A program made the translations under genes and the position numbers. 64,000 nt of DNA, from the NCBI RefSeq assembly GCF_017168235.1, contig NZ_JABFAO010000004.1:779895-843894 (forward strand), written 5' to 3'. Under the pieces are notes generated by a model. It was not told the DNA's origin. It worked only from the letters and a program-made list of their open reading frames with translations, and made no database searches. This document shows positions 10,301-20,904 of this stretch, one piece after another. The number at the start of each line of letters is the position of its first letter. Positions within the stretch are counted from its first letter, which is position 1. Origin of the DNA: Rhodococcus sp. KRD197 (GTDB taxonomy: Bacteria > Actinomycetota > Actinomycetes > Mycobacteriales > Mycobacteriaceae).

Positions 10301-11062
10301 CTACGCGCCGAACTTCATCGTCGTGAACTGCGGGTTGCTCGCCGCTCCGGCGGTTTCGACTCGCGCAACAGGGTGTTCGGTGACCTCCATATCACCATCG
10401 AGGGCCGCGAGCACGGCCGCCGAGACGGCAGGGCTCACATCCTCGATCGTGACCTCGTGGCCGAGTTCACTCGACAGTGAGGTCACGCCAGCGTCGGCGA
10501 TTCCGCAGGGCACGATTGCGTCGAATCCCGACGTCGACGAGTTGCAGTTCAGGGAGAAGCCGTGCAGCGTCACGCCACGCTGCACCCGCACGCCGATGGC
10601 CGCGATCTTGCGTTCCGGCAACCACTTCCCGTCGCGTGGTTCCGACGCCAGCCACACTCCCGACCTACCGTCGATGCGGCCGCAGTCGATTCCGAGGTCG
10701 GTGCACACCGAGATCAAGGCTTCTTCGATACGTCTGACGTACTGCACCACGTCCATCGGTTGCGCCAACCGAACGATCGGGTAGCCGACGAGTTGGCCGG
10801 GGCCGTGCCAGGTGATTTTTCCGCCGCGGTCGACCTCGATGACGGGTGTTCCGTCCGAGGGGCGGTCCTCCGGGGACGTGCGTCGCCCCGCTGTGTACAC
10901 CGACGGGTGTTCGAGCAACAGGAGCGTGTCCCGACCCTGCCCGTCTGCGCGCATGTCGGCAAGTTCGCGCTGACGCGCCCACGCCTCGAGGTACTCGATC
11001 CGTCCGATCTGCTCGACGACGATCGGTTCCGAACTCTCCCGCGCGGAGATCCCAGCAGTCAT
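10301..11062 (-). CDS. lipB: Octanoyl-[acyl-carrier protein]-protein N-octanoyltransferase
   Basis: Transfers octanoate from ACP to lysines of lipoyl domains, the step before LipA. In the 253-residue product the catalytic Lys152 ([18 protein letters not shown]) and the acyl-carrying Cys186 (IVPCGI) are visible, with the [17 protein letters not shown] block. ATG at 11062. It is transcribed toward lipA. Confidence 0.96.
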   Translation of the reverse strand: MTAGISARESSEPIVVEQIGRIEYLEAWARQRELADMRADGQGRDTLLLLEHPSVYTAGRRTSPEDRPSDGTPVIEVDRGGKITWHGPGQLVGYPIVRLAQPMDVVQYVRRIEEALISVCTDLGIDCGRIDGRSGVWLASEPRDGKWLPERKIAAIGVRVQRGVTLHGFSLNCNSSTSGFDAIVPCGIADAGVTSLSSELGHEVTIEDVSPAVSAAVLAALDGDMEVTEHPVARVETAGAASNPQFTTMKFGA

Positions 11063-11102
11063 ACGCGAGAACGTTACGCCGTTGCTCGCGACCGCCGAAA
11101 AG

Positions 11103-11993
11103 TCAGCGACCGACGGCCGCCTTCAGTGCCTCTCCGACGGTGTTGTGGGTGAAGACGAACCCGGTGTCCTCGAGGACTTTCGGTATTGCGCGCGGACCGG
11201 TCAGGATTGCCTCCTCGGCGAATTCACCGATGATCGCGCGCAGGGCGAACCCGGGTACCACCCACGGTGCGGGCCGCTTGACGGCCCGCGCGAACGCGCT
11301 GTTGAACTGAGCATTGGTCACCGGCGCCGGGCCGACCATGTTGACCGGACCGGAAACATCGGTGTTCTCGATTCCGTGCACGATGGCATCGATCTCGTCC
11401 TCGAGCGATATCCACGGAAAGTACTGGCGACCGCTACCGAGTCGGCCACCGAGCGCGAAGAGATAGAGCGGCCGCAGCTTGTCGAGCATGCCGCCTCGTG
11501 AGGAGAGCACGACGCCGCTGCGCAACATGATCGTGCGCACACCTGCCGTCGAGGCTGCCGCAGTGGCGTTCTCCCAGTCGCGACACACCTCGGCCAGAAA
11601 CCCTTGACCCATGGCACCGGACTCGTCGACGACGCGATCACCGGTGTCGCCGTAATAGTTGACGCCGCTTGCGTTCACGAGTGTCGGAACGTCGAGCCGT
11701 GCGCATGCGTCGGCCAGGACTTCGGTCGGCGTGATGCGGCTGTCGCGCACCAGCTGCTTGTAGGCACCCGACCAGCGCTTGTCGCCGATTCCGACACCAC
11801 ACAGATTGACCACGGCATCGGTGCCGCGCAGCGAGCGCTCGTCCAGTTCGCCCTGGGGTGGATCCCATCGGATTTCGTCCGGCCCTGCGGCAGCGCGACG
11901 AACCAACCTGCCGACCTCGTGGCCTTTGCTGCGTAGCGACGCCACGAGCGCGGTACCTATCAAACCGGACGAACCTGCTATGACGACTCGCAT
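11103..11993 (-). CDS. TIGR01777-family NAD-dependent epimerase/SDR-like protein
   Basis: A 296-residue protein of the extended SDR superfamily. It has an N-terminal Rossmann motif ([16 protein letters not shown]) and a C-terminal DUF1731-type block ([23 protein letters not shown]). The substrate is unknown; the family is often called SulA/YfcH-like. The reading frame extends upstream, but the ATG at 11993 is preferred because the nucleotide-binding fold starts there and GAGGAGG lies 11 bases upstream. Rv2216 is the positional equivalent in M. tuberculosis. Confidence 0.88.
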   Translation of the reverse strand: MRVVIAGSSGLIGTALVASLRSKGHEVGRLVRRAAAGPDEIRWDPPQGELDERSLRGTDAVVNLCGVGIGDKRWSGAYKQLVRDSRITPTEVLADACARLDVPTLVNASGVNYYGDTGDRVVDESGAMGQGFLAEVCRDWENATAAASTAGVRTIMLRSGVVLSSRGGMLDKLRPLYLFALGGRLGSGRQYFPWISLEDEIDAIVHGIENTDVSGPVNMVGPAPVTNAQFNSAFARAVKRPAPWVVPGFALRAIIGEFAEEAILTGPRAIPKVLEDTGFVFTHNTVGEALKAAVGR

Positions 11994-12017
11994 GAATCCG
12001 ACAGCCTCCTCGACAGA

Positions 12018-12054
12018 GTCGGGGCACCATTCGCGTTGCGAATGGTGCCCCGAC
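12018..12054 (-). terminator. Strong hairpin downstream of dlaT/sucB
   Basis: Perfect 17-base arms (12018-12034, 12038-12054) around a 3-base loop, between the dlaT/sucB stop and the next minus-strand gene. No T tract follows, but the stem is strong enough to act as a terminator or mRNA 3' stabiliser. Confidence 0.7.
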
Positions 12055-12141
12055 CGATGTGCATTCACCCCGATTCACGCAGGGCCCGGTCGCGTTGTGT
12101 CTGCAACTTCACGATACAGAAACGCGGGACCGGCGGCTGTC

Positions 12142-13926
12142 TCAGATACCCAGATCTGCCTCGAACGAAGCGTCTTCGAGCCGCTGCTTGATGGTGGTGA
12201 GGAAGCGACCCGCATCCGCGCCGTCGACCAGGCGGTGGTCGTAGGTCAACGGCAGGTAGACCATCGAACGAACACCGATGGACTCGTTGCCCGCACCGTC
12301 CTTGACGACGACGGGCCGCTTGACGATGGCGCCGGTGCCCAACATTGCCGCCTGCGGTGGAACCAGAATCGGGGTGTCGAACAACGCGCCCTGGCTACCG
12401 ATATTGGTGATGGTGAAGGTGCCTCCGGACAACTCGTCGGGCTTGAGGCCGTTCGAGCGTGCACGTGATGCGATGTCCGCGATGGCGCGAGCCAAACCAG
12501 CCAGCGACAGGTCTCCCGCGTTGTGGATGACGGGGGAGAGGAGGCCCTGTTCGGTGTCCACGGCGATGCCGAGATGGACACCGGAGTGGTACGTGATTTC
12601 CTTCTTGTCCTCGTCGATGCTCGCGTTGACGTTCGGGTGCGCCTTCAGCGCCTCCACGACGGCCTTCGCGAAGAACGGCAGGTACGTCAGATTGACGCCC
12701 TCGTTCTTCTGGAAAGTCGACTTCGCTTTGCTTCGCAGCGCGGCGATCGTCGTCACATCGACCTCGAAGGTCTGCGTGAGCTGCGCGGTGGACTGCAGCG
12801 ACTCGCGAGTCTTCTTGGCGGTGATCTGACGGATGCGGTTGATCTTCTGCGTGGTGCCACGCAGGTGTGCGAGCTCGGGTCGAACCCCGGCCGTGGCTGC
12901 CGCGGGTGCCTTTGCTGCCGCCGGAGCCGATTCCGGCGCCGCTGTCTGTGCGGGTGCCTTCTTGGCCTCCGCTGCCGCGAGGACGTCCTGCTTGCGGATG
13001 CGCCCGCCGACGCCGGTGCCCTTGACGCTCGCGAGGTCCACGTCGTTGTCCGCGGCGAGCTTGCGCACCAACGGGGTCACGTACGGCGTGGAGTCACCCG
13101 AGGACTCCTGCTTGGGGGCCTCCTGCTTCGGGGCTTCCTGCTTGGGGGCCTCTTGCTTGGGGGCTTGCTGCTTGGGGGCCTCTTGCTTCGGGGCTTCCTG
13201 CTTCGGCGCCTCGGCTTTCGGCTCAGGCGCCTTTTCGGGCTCGGGTGCCTTCTGCGGCTCGGGCGCCTTCTCGGCGGGCGCGCCGGATCCGATGACGGCC
13301 AGCTGACCGCCGATGGCGACGGTGTCGTCCTCTTCGGCGTTGATTTCGAGAAGGGTGCCGGCGACGGGAGACGGTATCTCGGTATCGACCTTGTCGGTCG
13401 ATACTTCGAGCAGGGGCTCGTCCACCGCGACATCGTCACCGACGGCCTTGAGCCAACGCGTGACGGTTCCCTCGGTGACCGACTCGCCCAGCTCGGGCAT
13501 GTTCACCGTAGTACCGGATCCGCTGGAGCTCGAACTGCTCGACGACTGCGCGGGAGCAGCGTCCTCGGCCGGAGCTTCCTGCTCGGCTTGCGGCTCGGGC
13601 TCGGCCGCGGGAGTCGGCTCGTCTGCCGGCTCGGACTTCGATGCTTCCTCGGCCGGTGCGGAGTCGGACGAGTCACCGGAGTTGTCGTCGGCATCGCCGA
13701 TCTGAGCCAGCTCGCCACCGATCTCGACGGTGTCGTCTTCCTGGGCCACTATCTTCGTCAGAACACCAGCGACGGGAGATGGAATTTCGGTATCGACCTT
13801 GTCGGTCGATACTTCGAGCAGGGGTTCGTCGACCTCGACGGTGTCGCCCTCCTGCTTGAGCCACCTGGTGACAGTTCCCTCGGTGACGCTCTCACCAAGA
13901 GCTGGCATCTGGACGGAGAAGGCCAT
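12142..13926 (-). CDS. sucB: Dihydrolipoamide acyltransferase (E2) of 2-oxoacid dehydrogenase complexes
   Basis: The E2 core subunit, which in mycolata serves pyruvate dehydrogenase and probably other complexes (DlaT). The 594 residues comprise lipoyl domain 1 with Lys43 ([12 protein letters not shown]), an acidic Ala/Glu/Ser linker, lipoyl domain 2 with Lys179, and a linker of repeated PKQEA units (about 240-285). They continue with a peripheral-subunit-binding domain ([20 protein letters not shown]) and a catalytic domain with His564 and Asp568 ([14 protein letters not shown]). GAGGAG lies 9 bases before the ATG. The two lipoyl domains share a 38-bp identical DNA stretch. The lipB-lipA operon that modifies it lies downstream. 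Confidence 0.95.
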   Translation of the reverse strand: MAFSVQMPALGESVTEGTVTRWLKQEGDTVEVDEPLLEVSTDKVDTEIPSPVAGVLTKIVAQEDDTVEIGGELAQIGDADDNSGDSSDSAPAEEASKSEPADEPTPAAEPEPQAEQEAPAEDAAPAQSSSSSSSSGSGTTVNMPELGESVTEGTVTRWLKAVGDDVAVDEPLLEVSTDKVDTEIPSPVAGTLLEINAEEDDTVAIGGQLAVIGSGAPAEKAPEPQKAPEPEKAPEPKAEAPKQEAPKQEAPKQQAPKQEAPKQEAPKQEAPKQESSGDSTPYVTPLVRKLAADNDVDLASVKGTGVGGRIRKQDVLAAAEAKKAPAQTAAPESAPAAAKAPAAATAGVRPELAHLRGTTQKINRIRQITAKKTRESLQSTAQLTQTFEVDVTTIAALRSKAKSTFQKNEGVNLTYLPFFAKAVVEALKAHPNVNASIDEDKKEITYHSGVHLGIAVDTEQGLLSPVIHNAGDLSLAGLARAIADIASRARSNGLKPDELSGGTFTITNIGSQGALFDTPILVPPQAAMLGTGAIVKRPVVVKDGAGNESIGVRSMVYLPLTYDHRLVDGADAGRFLTTIKQRLEDASFEADLGI

Positions 13927-14341
13927 GTCTGTTGACTCCTCGACAAGTTGTGTGCGGGTATTTTTCAGTTCTTACGACTTGTGGTCGTGAGACCAGGCGT
14001 CGGCAACGACCATTGTGCTGGCGTTGCAAGGTTCGCGGACGATACTTGCGTTAATTGCGATCGTCAGCGCTGCGGGAGTCCGAGGTGCGGAAGCCCGCGT
14101 CGAGCCGAGGAATGACGAACTCCACGAATTGCGGCGCAACACAGCAATCACGTGGAACCCTTTCGAAACGATCGGCAATTCTTTCTCGACAACGAGAGAG
14201 TTGGACCCTCGACGATCATCCTTCCATCTCCGGGCTTCGCGCGTTCCCCGAGGGCAGCTGCCGTACTGGCAAACTGGTCGGTAACACCGCCCGTGCGAAC
14301 GACGACATCAGTCTTCACGTACCGACGACAGGAGTTCGATT
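13927..14341. other. Non-coding gap between divergent dlaT/sucB and a conserved small gene
   Basis: 415 bases without a convincing gene. It must contain the promoters of dlaT/sucB (minus) and of the gene at 14342 (plus). Open frames here on both strands lack recognisable domains and start signals. No riboswitch or clear operator was seen. Confidence 0.5.
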
Positions 14342-14671
14342 GTGGGTTTGTTCGATCGCTTCGCGCGACGCACCGCCAAGAGCCGAGGAGCCAAAACTGG
14401 TTCCACAGCGCAGTACCTGGCCGACTGGACGGCAGCTCGAATCGGTGTAGAGGCATACGTGGAGCCGAAGACGACGGTCACTCCCGTCACCGTGGTGTTG
14501 GTGGCGAACGACGGCGAGTGGACTCGGCGCGCCGTCGATGAGCGTGACCTCAAGAAGCTCGGACCCGACTTGAAGATTCCCGTCTACGACGTGCGCAAGA
14601 CCCGCTATCCCCAGCGCATGAGGGACTACGACGCACGACAGAAGATCCTCAAGCGCCGGGCCGCCGAGTAG
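14342..14671 (+). CDS. Conserved actinobacterial hypothetical protein
   Basis: A 109-residue soluble protein, with no enzyme motif that I recognise. It opens with a basic MGLFDRFARR segment, then a mixed alpha/beta region (GVEAYVEPKTTVTPVTVVLVANDGEWTRR) and a basic, Tyr/Arg-rich tail (VYDVRKTRYPQRMRDYDARQ). The start is GTG, preceded by AGGAG at 8 bases. It lies between divergent dlaT/sucB and convergent pepA. Confidence 0.75.
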   Translation: MGLFDRFARRTAKSRGAKTGSTAQYLADWTAARIGVEAYVEPKTTVTPVTVVLVANDGEWTRRAVDERDLKKLGPDLKIPVYDVRKTRYPQRMRDYDARQKILKRRAAE

Positions 14672-14684
14672 CGGCTTCGCCCCC

Positions 14685-14730
14685 CATGTGAGTGGAAGTA
14701 CATAGCGGGCTATGTACTTCCACTCACATG
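14685..14730. repeat. Long intergenic palindrome, copy 2 (CATGTG...CACATG)
   Basis: Perfect 21-base arms (14685-14705, 14710-14730) around a CGGG centre, between the convergent ends of the 109-residue gene and pepA. It shares CATGTG, GGAARTACATAG and the central GGG with the palindrome at 2321-2366, differing mainly at the three bases after CATGTG. Confidence 0.85.
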
Positions 14731-14742
14731 CGCCGGAGGCGC

Positions 14743-16260
14743 CTATCCGTGCTCGGCGATGTCCTCCAGAACGGCGAACATCGTGCGCACCGGCACACCG
14801 GTACCGCCCTTGCCGATGTATCCGAACGGGCCCGAGGTGTTGTACGCCGGTCCCGCCACATCGATGTGCGCCCACTGGACACCCTCGGCGACGAACTCCT
14901 TCAGGAACAGTGCCGCGGCCAGCATGCCGCCGGCCCGGCCGTTGGTGACGTTGGCCAGATCGGCCACCTTCGAGTCCAACTCGCGTCGAATTTCGCTCGG
15001 CAAGGGCATTGCCCAGCCATCTTCGCCCACGGCCCGTGATATGGCCGCCACACGGTCGCGGAACTCGTCGGTGCCCATGACACCGGGCGTCCGGTTGCCG
15101 AGCGCGACAACCTGTGCGCCGGTCAGCGTCGCGGTGTCGATGAGGTAGTCGGGATCGTCCTCGCAGGCACGGACGATGGCGTCGGCCAGTACCAGGCGGC
15201 CCTCTGCGTCGGTGTTGATGACCTCGACGGTGATTCCGCCGTACTGAGTCAGCACGTCCCCGGGACGCTGGGCCGTTCCCGACGGCATGTTCTCGGCCAT
15301 CGGGACAGTGGCGACGACGTCCAGCGCCAGACCTACCTTGGCGGCGAGGATGACGGTGGCGACCACGGCGGCGGCGCCGGCCATGTCGGAGGTCATGTTC
15401 TCCATGCCGGCGGCGGGCTTGATGGAGATTCCGCCGGTGTCGAAGGTGATGCCCTTGCCGACCAGAGCGACCTTCTTCCCCTTCCGCTTGCCACCGGAAT
15501 GGGTCATCCGGACCAGTCGGGGCAGGCGCGCGGACCCTTTTCCGACGCCGTGGATTCCGCCGTACCCGCCCTTTTCCAGAGCTTTGTCGTCGAGTATCTC
15601 GACGTTCAGGCCGACCGCTGTGCCCAGCTCCTTCGCGCGTGCGGCGAAGGCTTCCGGATAGAGGTGGCTCGGCGGCGTGTTGACGAAATCGCGTGCAATG
15701 GCCACAGATTCGGCAATTGCCGTCGAGTGCACCAGCTCGGCCTTGGCCTCACGGGATCGAGGACTGGCGACGAGCAACTCGACACGAGCAAGCGGACCAG
15801 CATCGGGCCCGGGGGCCGAGAGCGAGGACTTGAATTCGGTGAAGGTGTAGGCGCCGAGGAAGAATCCTTCGGCGGCTGCGCCCAGGTCGAGGGAGGACAG
15901 CGTGGTTGCCGCAGTCGACGTTCCCGCGAGGGCTCGCGCGGCAGTGCCTGCCGCACGTCGGATGCGTTCGGTGTCGATGTCCGCGGACTTGCCGAGACCC
16001 ACAGCGAGGACGCTGCCGACATCGAGGGCCGCGGGGGCTGGAATGCGGGTGAGCTCGTCGGCCTTGCCGGTTGCACCGACCGCCTCGAACGAGTCGAGCA
16101 ATTCCGAGGCCAGCGCATCATCGGAGATGTCGTCGGTGATGACGAGCTCGAGCCCGTCCTCGCTGGTGCTCAACGCGACGACGAGTACGTCGACGTCCTT
16201 TCCGAGGCGGCCGGCCAGCACAAGCTCGGGTCCGAGGGTGCGGGGTGAAGTCGAAGGCAC
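14743..16260 (-). CDS. pepA: Leucyl aminopeptidase (M17 family, cytosol aminopeptidase)
   Basis: A hexameric dimetal exopeptidase that releases N-terminal residues. The 505-residue product has a variable N-terminal domain and a C-terminal catalytic domain. Metal and active-site blocks visible are [16 protein letters not shown] (Lys/Asp ligands), the M17 signature [13 protein letters not shown] (Asp, Glu and Arg), and [17 protein letters not shown] start at 16260 with AGGAG 7 bases upstream. It is divergent from gcvT, as in the M. tuberculosis Rv2213-gcvT region. Confidence 0.95.
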   Translation of the reverse strand: MPSTSPRTLGPELVLAGRLGKDVDVLVVALSTSEDGLELVITDDISDDALASELLDSFEAVGATGKADELTRIPAPAALDVGSVLAVGLGKSADIDTERIRRAAGTAARALAGTSTAATTLSSLDLGAAAEGFFLGAYTFTEFKSSLSAPGPDAGPLARVELLVASPRSREAKAELVHSTAIAESVAIARDFVNTPPSHLYPEAFAARAKELGTAVGLNVEILDDKALEKGGYGGIHGVGKGSARLPRLVRMTHSGGKRKGKKVALVGKGITFDTGGISIKPAAGMENMTSDMAGAAAVVATVILAAKVGLALDVVATVPMAENMPSGTAQRPGDVLTQYGGITVEVINTDAEGRLVLADAIVRACEDDPDYLIDTATLTGAQVVALGNRTPGVMGTDEFRDRVAAISRAVGEDGWAMPLPSEIRRELDSKVADLANVTNGRAGGMLAAALFLKEFVAEGVQWAHIDVAGPAYNTSGPFGYIGKGGTGVPVRTMFAVLEDIAEHG

Positions 16261-16367
16261 GGGGCAGCTCCTGATGGGGATCGATTGTGTCGGTCGAATC
16301 GATCGTAGTGACCGGACCCGGAGGTGATTCGTTCAACGGCTGCCGATCTCCGCTAGCGTTGCTCGAT

Positions 16368-17468
16368 ATGAGTGCAGAGGAACTTCTTCGCGGACCCGTC
16401 CACGTCGTTCACGCGGAACTGGGAGCGACATTCGCTCCGTTCGGCGGGTGGGAGATGCCCGTCTCGTACGCCGGCGTCGTCGCCGAGCACAAGGCAGTTC
16501 GGAGCACCGTCGGCCTCTTCGATGTCAGCCATCTCGGCAAGGTATCGATCCTCGGCCCCGGCGCGGCGGCCTTCGTGAACTCCTCGCTGACCAACGACCT
16601 CGGTCGAGTGGGTCCGGGCAAGGCGCAGTACACGTTGTGCTGCACAGAAACCGGCGGCGTCGTCGACGATCTCATTGCATACTTCGTCGGCGACGAGGAA
16701 GTGTTTCTCGTACCCAACGCGGCGAACACGGCGGCAGTTGTCGCGGCGATGACCGCGCATGCGCCGGCCGAAGTGCGAATAGTCGACCAGCATCGCGACT
16801 TCGGCGTGTTCGCGGTGCAGGGTCCGAGTTCACAGTCCGTGGTCGAACAGCTGGGTCTGCCAGTGGACATGGAGTACATGGCTTTCGCGGACGCTCGGTG
16901 GGGTGAGATCCCGGTTCGCGTGTGCCGGACCGGATACACCGGGGAACACGGCTATGAGTTGATCGCCCCGTGGGCCGATTCCGAGGCGCTCTTCCGCGAG
17001 CTTCTCGCGGTCGTCACTGCCGCGGGCGGTCAGGCAGCCGGACTCGGTGCCCGTGACACCTTGCGTACCGAAATGGGATACCCGTTGCACGGGCACGAGT
17101 TGTCGCTCGACATCACTCCGTTGCAAGCGCGGTGCGGTTGGGCCGTGGGTTGGAAGAAGCCTGCATTCTGGGGGAAGGACGCACTCCTCGCGGAAAAGGA
17201 AGCCGGTCCGGCCCGTCAGCTTCGCGGCGTGAAAGCACTCGACCGCGGCGTCCTGAGGCAAGGGCAGACCGTCTCGCGCGACGGTGCACCGGTCGGCGTC
17301 ACGACCTCGGGGACGTTCTCACCCTCGCTCAGCGTCGGGATCGCGCTGGCGCTGGTCGACACCGATTCGGCGTTGGCACCGGGAGACATCGTCGAGGTCG
17401 ATGTTCGCGGGCGTGCCGTCAGGTGCGAGATCGTCGCGCCGCCGTTCGTATCGGTCAATACCAAGTGA
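16368..17468 (+). CDS. gcvT: Aminomethyltransferase (T protein of the glycine cleavage system)
   Basis: Transfers the aminomethyl carbon from lipoylated H protein to tetrahydrofolate. The 366-residue product shows the family N-terminus ([38 protein letters not shown]) and folate-site blocks ([34 protein letters not shown]). The frame runs upstream to 16287, but the ATG at 16368 gives the normal N-terminus. No strong ribosome-binding site is seen. The other gcv genes are not in the window. Confidence 0.95.
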   Translation: MSAEELLRGPVHVVHAELGATFAPFGGWEMPVSYAGVVAEHKAVRSTVGLFDVSHLGKVSILGPGAAAFVNSSLTNDLGRVGPGKAQYTLCCTETGGVVDDLIAYFVGDEEVFLVPNAANTAAVVAAMTAHAPAEVRIVDQHRDFGVFAVQGPSSQSVVEQLGLPVDMEYMAFADARWGEIPVRVCRTGYTGEHGYELIAPWADSEALFRELLAVVTAAGGQAAGLGARDTLRTEMGYPLHGHELSLDITPLQARCGWAVGWKKPAFWGKDALLAEKEAGPARQLRGVKALDRGVLRQGQTVSRDGAPVGVTTSGTFSPSLSVGIALALVDTDSALAPGDIVEVDVRGRAVRCEIVAPPFVSVNTK

Positions 17469-17497
17469 GTGCACTCTCGTTAGATAGGATCCACCCC

Positions 17498-18601
17498 ATG
17501 ACAGGCGTCCCCGAATTCACCCGTGTGCAGCATCCCTCTCCGGCGCCGTCGGAGGCCCGGGACGCCGTACTGGCTGCGCCGGGGTTCGGGAAGTTCTTCA
17601 CGGACCACATGGCGATCATCGACTACACCGCCGACAAGGGCTGGTACGACCCGACCATCGCGCCGTACGGGCCGATTCAGCTGGACCCGGCCGCGATGGT
17701 GCTGCATTACGGTCAGGCGATCTTCGAGGGATTGAAGGTCTACCGGCAGCCGAATGGCGACATCGCGTCGTTTCGGGTGAGCTCCAACGCCGAGCGGTTC
17801 CAGACCTCGGCTCGTCGACTTGCGATGCCCGAATTGCCTGCGGAATTGTTCATTGCCTCGATCGAACAACTCATCGCGGTCGATCATGACTGGATCCCCG
17901 AAGCCGGCGGTGAAGACGCGCTGTACCTTCGCCCGTTCATGTTCTCGACCGAGGCCGGACTGGGAGTCCGGCCCGCCGACGACTACCGATACATGCTGAT
18001 CGCCTCCCCGGCGGGGGCGTACTTCCCGCGCGGGGTCAAACCGGTCAGCGTGTGGCTGTCCACCGAATACGTGCGTGCAGCGCCCGGCGGCACCGGCGCA
18101 GCGAAGTTCGCAGGCAACTACGCCGCCTCGCTTCTCGCTCAAGCCCAGGCCAGTGATCAGGGGTGCGATCAGGTCGTGTGGCTCGACGCAATCGAGCGTC
18201 GGTACGTCGAGGAGATGGGTGGGATGAATCTCTTCTTCGTGCTCGGCTCGGGATCCGATGCTCGACTGGTGACGCCGTCGCTGTCGGGGTCCCTGCTCCC
18301 CGGCATCACTCGCGACTCGCTACTGTCCCTTGCGACCGATGCCGGGATTCCCGTCGAAGAGCGCCGCATCTCCACCGAGGAGTGGCAGAAGAAAGCTGAG
18401 TCGGGCGAGATCACCGAGGTTTTCGCCTGCGGTACCGCGGCCGTGATCACCCCTGTCGGCAGCGTGAAGTCCACGGACGGCGAATTCAGAATTGCCGACG
18501 GTGAGCCCGGTGAGATCACCCTTGCGCTGCGGGACACCTTGACCGGTATTCAACGCGGCACTTTCGCCGACACGCACGGTTGGATGACCAAGCTGGCGTG
18601 A
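17498..18601 (+). CDS. ilvE: Branched-chain amino acid aminotransferase
   Basis: A PLP enzyme (fold class IV) catalysing the last step of Val, Leu and Ile synthesis. The 367 residues contain [23 protein letters not shown] near the N-terminus. They also include the [19 protein letters not shown] segment with the expected PLP lysine, and the C-terminal phosphate-binding region ([13 protein letters not shown]). ATG at 17498, 29 bases after gcvT, so they may be cotranscribed. It marks the left end of conserved synteny before an accessory block. Confidence 0.95.
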   Translation: MTGVPEFTRVQHPSPAPSEARDAVLAAPGFGKFFTDHMAIIDYTADKGWYDPTIAPYGPIQLDPAAMVLHYGQAIFEGLKVYRQPNGDIASFRVSSNAERFQTSARRLAMPELPAELFIASIEQLIAVDHDWIPEAGGEDALYLRPFMFSTEAGLGVRPADDYRYMLIASPAGAYFPRGVKPVSVWLSTEYVRAAPGGTGAAKFAGNYAASLLAQAQASDQGCDQVVWLDAIERRYVEEMGGMNLFFVLGSGSDARLVTPSLSGSLLPGITRDSLLSLATDAGIPVEERRISTEEWQKKAESGEITEVFACGTAAVITPVGSVKSTDGEFRIADGEPGEITLALRDTLTGIQRGTFADTHGWMTKLA

Positions 18602-18633
18602 TCGGTGCGCGCTGCCGTTCGAGTCGTCCGAGA

Positions 18634-20028
18634 TCAGGAAACCGCCACCCCTGAGATGTCGAGGCTCGCGGTCGACATCGAGAAGTCGTTTTTCAGGAAT
18701 GACTCCGACGAATCGTCGAGAATATGCAGCCAATCGCTGGGCAGCGGGGGCGCCATCGTTCCGGTCAGCGTGGATGCGTAGCTCGAATTTCGGTATCCCA
18801 TGATGTCGTTCTTCTTGTCGCGCTTCCACTGCTTGAAAAGCTCGCCCTGCTTCTCCACGTTGAATTCTGGATAGTCCGTGCGATCGACGAGATCGCGGAC
18901 GTACGCCGTCTGGAAGTCGATTTCGTCTGCCGCCGTGACGAGGATTTCCTCATTGCCCCGCCAGTCATCGATGTCCTTTTCTCGGACGTCGAAATCGGGA
19001 AGCTCGATACGGCCGAGAATGACGTCCCGCGCATACCAAGCTTGGGCGTCGAACATATTGAACGTGAAGTACTGGTCCTGCATGCCCAGATACATCAGTT
19101 TCGGGTTCTGCTGGAACGCGATTCCTTTGTAGATGTCGCGCGGGTAGAGGCGGTTCTTGGTCTGCAGCCTCAGCTCATCTGGCAGGAACGGAAAATTGTG
19201 CTGGTAGCCGGTGCAGAGGATGATGTCGTCCACCTCACGGGTACTTCCGTCCTTGAAGTGCGCGACATTGCCGTCGAGACGTTCCAGGAGTGGCACCTCG
19301 GAGAATGCTTCGGGCCAATCGTGTCCCATCGGAGCCGATCGGTAGCTGAACGTGACCTCGGTTGCCCCGTACTTGTAGCACTGTGTGCCGATGTCCTCGG
19401 CCGAATAACTGCTGCCGACGAGCAGTAGGCGTTTACCCGCGAACTCGCGAGCGTCCCGGAAATCGTGGGCGTGCAACACCCGTCCCGAAAACTGGTCGAG
19501 ACCTTCGAACTGCGGCGCATTGGGCGTCGAGAAGTGCCCGGTGGCGACGATGACGTAGTCGAATTGCTCCGACTCGAGTTCGTGGCTGTCGTGGTTCATC
19601 ACCGTGACCGTGAACTTTTCGCTCTCCTGCGAGTAGCTCACCCACCGGACGGCGGTGTTGAAGCGAATGTATTTGCGCACGTCGCTCTGCTCGACGCGGC
19701 CCATGATGTAGTCCTGCAGAACTGCGCGAGGCGGATACGACGGAATCGGGCGGCCGAAGTGTTCCTCGAAAGAGTAGTCGGCAAATTCGAGGCATTCTTT
19801 CGGGCCATTGGACCAAAGAAATCTGTACATACTGGCGTGGACTGGCTCGCCGTTTTCGTCGAGACCTGTGCGCCATGTGTAATTCCACATGCCGCCCCAG
19901 TTCTTTTGCTTTTCGTAGCACACCACTTCGGGTACTGTTTCGGGACTGGATGATCTTGCCGATTCGAATGCTCGCAATTGTGCGAGTCCGCTCGGGCCTG
20001 CTCCTAAAATCGCTACCCTTGGCGTCAA
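18634..20028 (-). CDS. Flavin-containing monooxygenase, trimethylamine-monooxygenase-like
   Basis: A 464-residue FAD/NADPH monooxygenase. Visible features are the FAD-binding GAGPSG (residues 8-13), the FMO motif [11 protein letters not shown] (about residue 175) and the NADPH-binding [10 protein letters not shown]. The block ending [17 protein letters not shown], followed by [21 protein letters not shown], closely resembles bacterial trimethylamine monooxygenase (Tmm) as I recall that family. The start is TTG at 20028, supported by GGGGAG 6 bases upstream. No TMA uptake or TMAO demethylase genes are nearby, so the natural substrate is open. Accessory relative to the M. tuberculosis order. 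Confidence 0.88.
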   Translation of the reverse strand: MTPRVAILGAGPSGLAQLRAFESARSSSPETVPEVVCYEKQKNWGGMWNYTWRTGLDENGEPVHASMYRFLWSNGPKECLEFADYSFEEHFGRPIPSYPPRAVLQDYIMGRVEQSDVRKYIRFNTAVRWVSYSQESEKFTVTVMNHDSHELESEQFDYVIVATGHFSTPNAPQFEGLDQFSGRVLHAHDFRDAREFAGKRLLLVGSSYSAEDIGTQCYKYGATEVTFSYRSAPMGHDWPEAFSEVPLLERLDGNVAHFKDGSTREVDDIILCTGYQHNFPFLPDELRLQTKNRLYPRDIYKGIAFQQNPKLMYLGMQDQYFTFNMFDAQAWYARDVILGRIELPDFDVREKDIDDWRGNEEILVTAADEIDFQTAYVRDLVDRTDYPEFNVEKQGELFKQWKRDKKNDIMGYRNSSYASTLTGTMAPPLPSDWLHILDDSSESFLKNDFSMSTASLDISGVAVS

Positions 20029-20250
20029 AATTAGCTCCCCTTTTTGTTTGATAATCCCTTCTATTGTACGGCCCTGAATTCGCTTTCGATTATTGCGCTG
20101 ACCTGCGACGATAAGAAAAGAGGTGACTTGCGTCTCCAGTCAAAACTCGTCCTTGACTGCACCGTCCTCATCGAATCTTCACACAAACCCACCAGGGTAT
20201 TTCACGGGACCGCTGTTGACTCGAGGGTGAGAGAAAGGGTGGTCTCGGCA

Positions 20251-20904
20251 ATGAGACTTTGGAAGAAGACAGCAAGTGCGGTTGTTGCAGCGACGGCAAT
20301 CGGTGTATCCGGATTCGGTATGGCGACGGTGTCGGCACAGCCGACTCCGATTTCGCAGACCGGTCAATCGCTCTCCGAGCAGGAGCGCTCGGATCTGACT
20401 CTGATGCGGGAAGAGGAGAGAATGGCCCGCGACCTGTACCGACAGTTCCACGACGCGTGGCAGGTTCAGATCTTCGACAACATCTCGACCAGCGAACAAC
20501 GCCATTACGACACAGTCGGGGTACTGCTCGAGCAGTACGGTGTACCGGACCCGTCAGCTGGACTGGCGGTGGGTGTCTACGCAGATCCCCAACTCCAGCA
20601 GCAGTACGACGCGTGGCTCGCCCAAGGATTGGCCACGGTCGAGGCGGCCTATGCCGCCGGAGCGGAACTCGAAGCCGCCGATATCTCCGGTCTGACGAGC
20701 GCCATGGAGGTCAGCGACGAGGATGCGATCGATCGCGTATACGAGAAGCTGCGCAAGGGTTCCGAGAACCACTTACGGGCATTCGAGGGTGCGGCATCGG
20801 GGGAACAGCACGTCGTCGGTGACCGCGGAAGTCGGGCCGGGCAGGGTCACGAGGGAAAGGGCGGGAACGGCCATGACCGCCAGGGTCATGGTGCGGCCGA
20901 ATAA
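20251..20904 (+). CDS. Secreted DUF2202 (ferritin-like) protein
   Basis: A 217-residue exported protein of unknown function. It has a signal peptide (MRLWKKTASAVVAATAIG... ending VSAQ, about residues 1-32), then a DUF2202 domain (LSEQERSDLTLMREEERMARDLYRQF; IFDNISTSEQRHYDTVGVLLEQYG), rich in Glu and His in a ferritin-like four-helix arrangement. The tail is Gly/His-rich. The ATG at 20251 starts the signal peptide, though a GTG 12 bases earlier is possible. Its 3' end overlaps the oppositely oriented histidine kinase by 19 bases. Confidence 0.82.
   Translation: MRLWKKTASAVVAATAIGVSGFGMATVSAQPTPISQTGQSLSEQERSDLTLMREEERMARDLYRQFHDAWQVQIFDNISTSEQRHYDTVGVLLEQYGVPDPSAGLAVGVYADPQLQQQYDAWLAQGLATVEAAYAAGAELEAADISGLTSAMEVSDEDAIDRVYEKLRKGSENHLRAFEGAASGEQHVVGDRGSRAGQGHEGKGGNGHDRQGHGAAE

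Noticed and set aside
12523-13935. 470-codon open frame antisense to dlaT/sucB, rich in Leu/Gly/Arg
   Set aside because: It mirrors the repetitive linker of the true gene; no support beyond openness.
13927-14341. Small genes in the dlaT/sucB upstream gap (frames at 14015-14284 and 14148-14456)
   Set aside because: No ribosome-binding sites or recognisable protein features; one overlaps the supported gene at 14342.
17132-17497. N-terminal extension of ilvE
   Set aside because: It overlaps gcvT in another frame and would give a non-family N-terminus; the ATG at 17498 fits normal IlvE.
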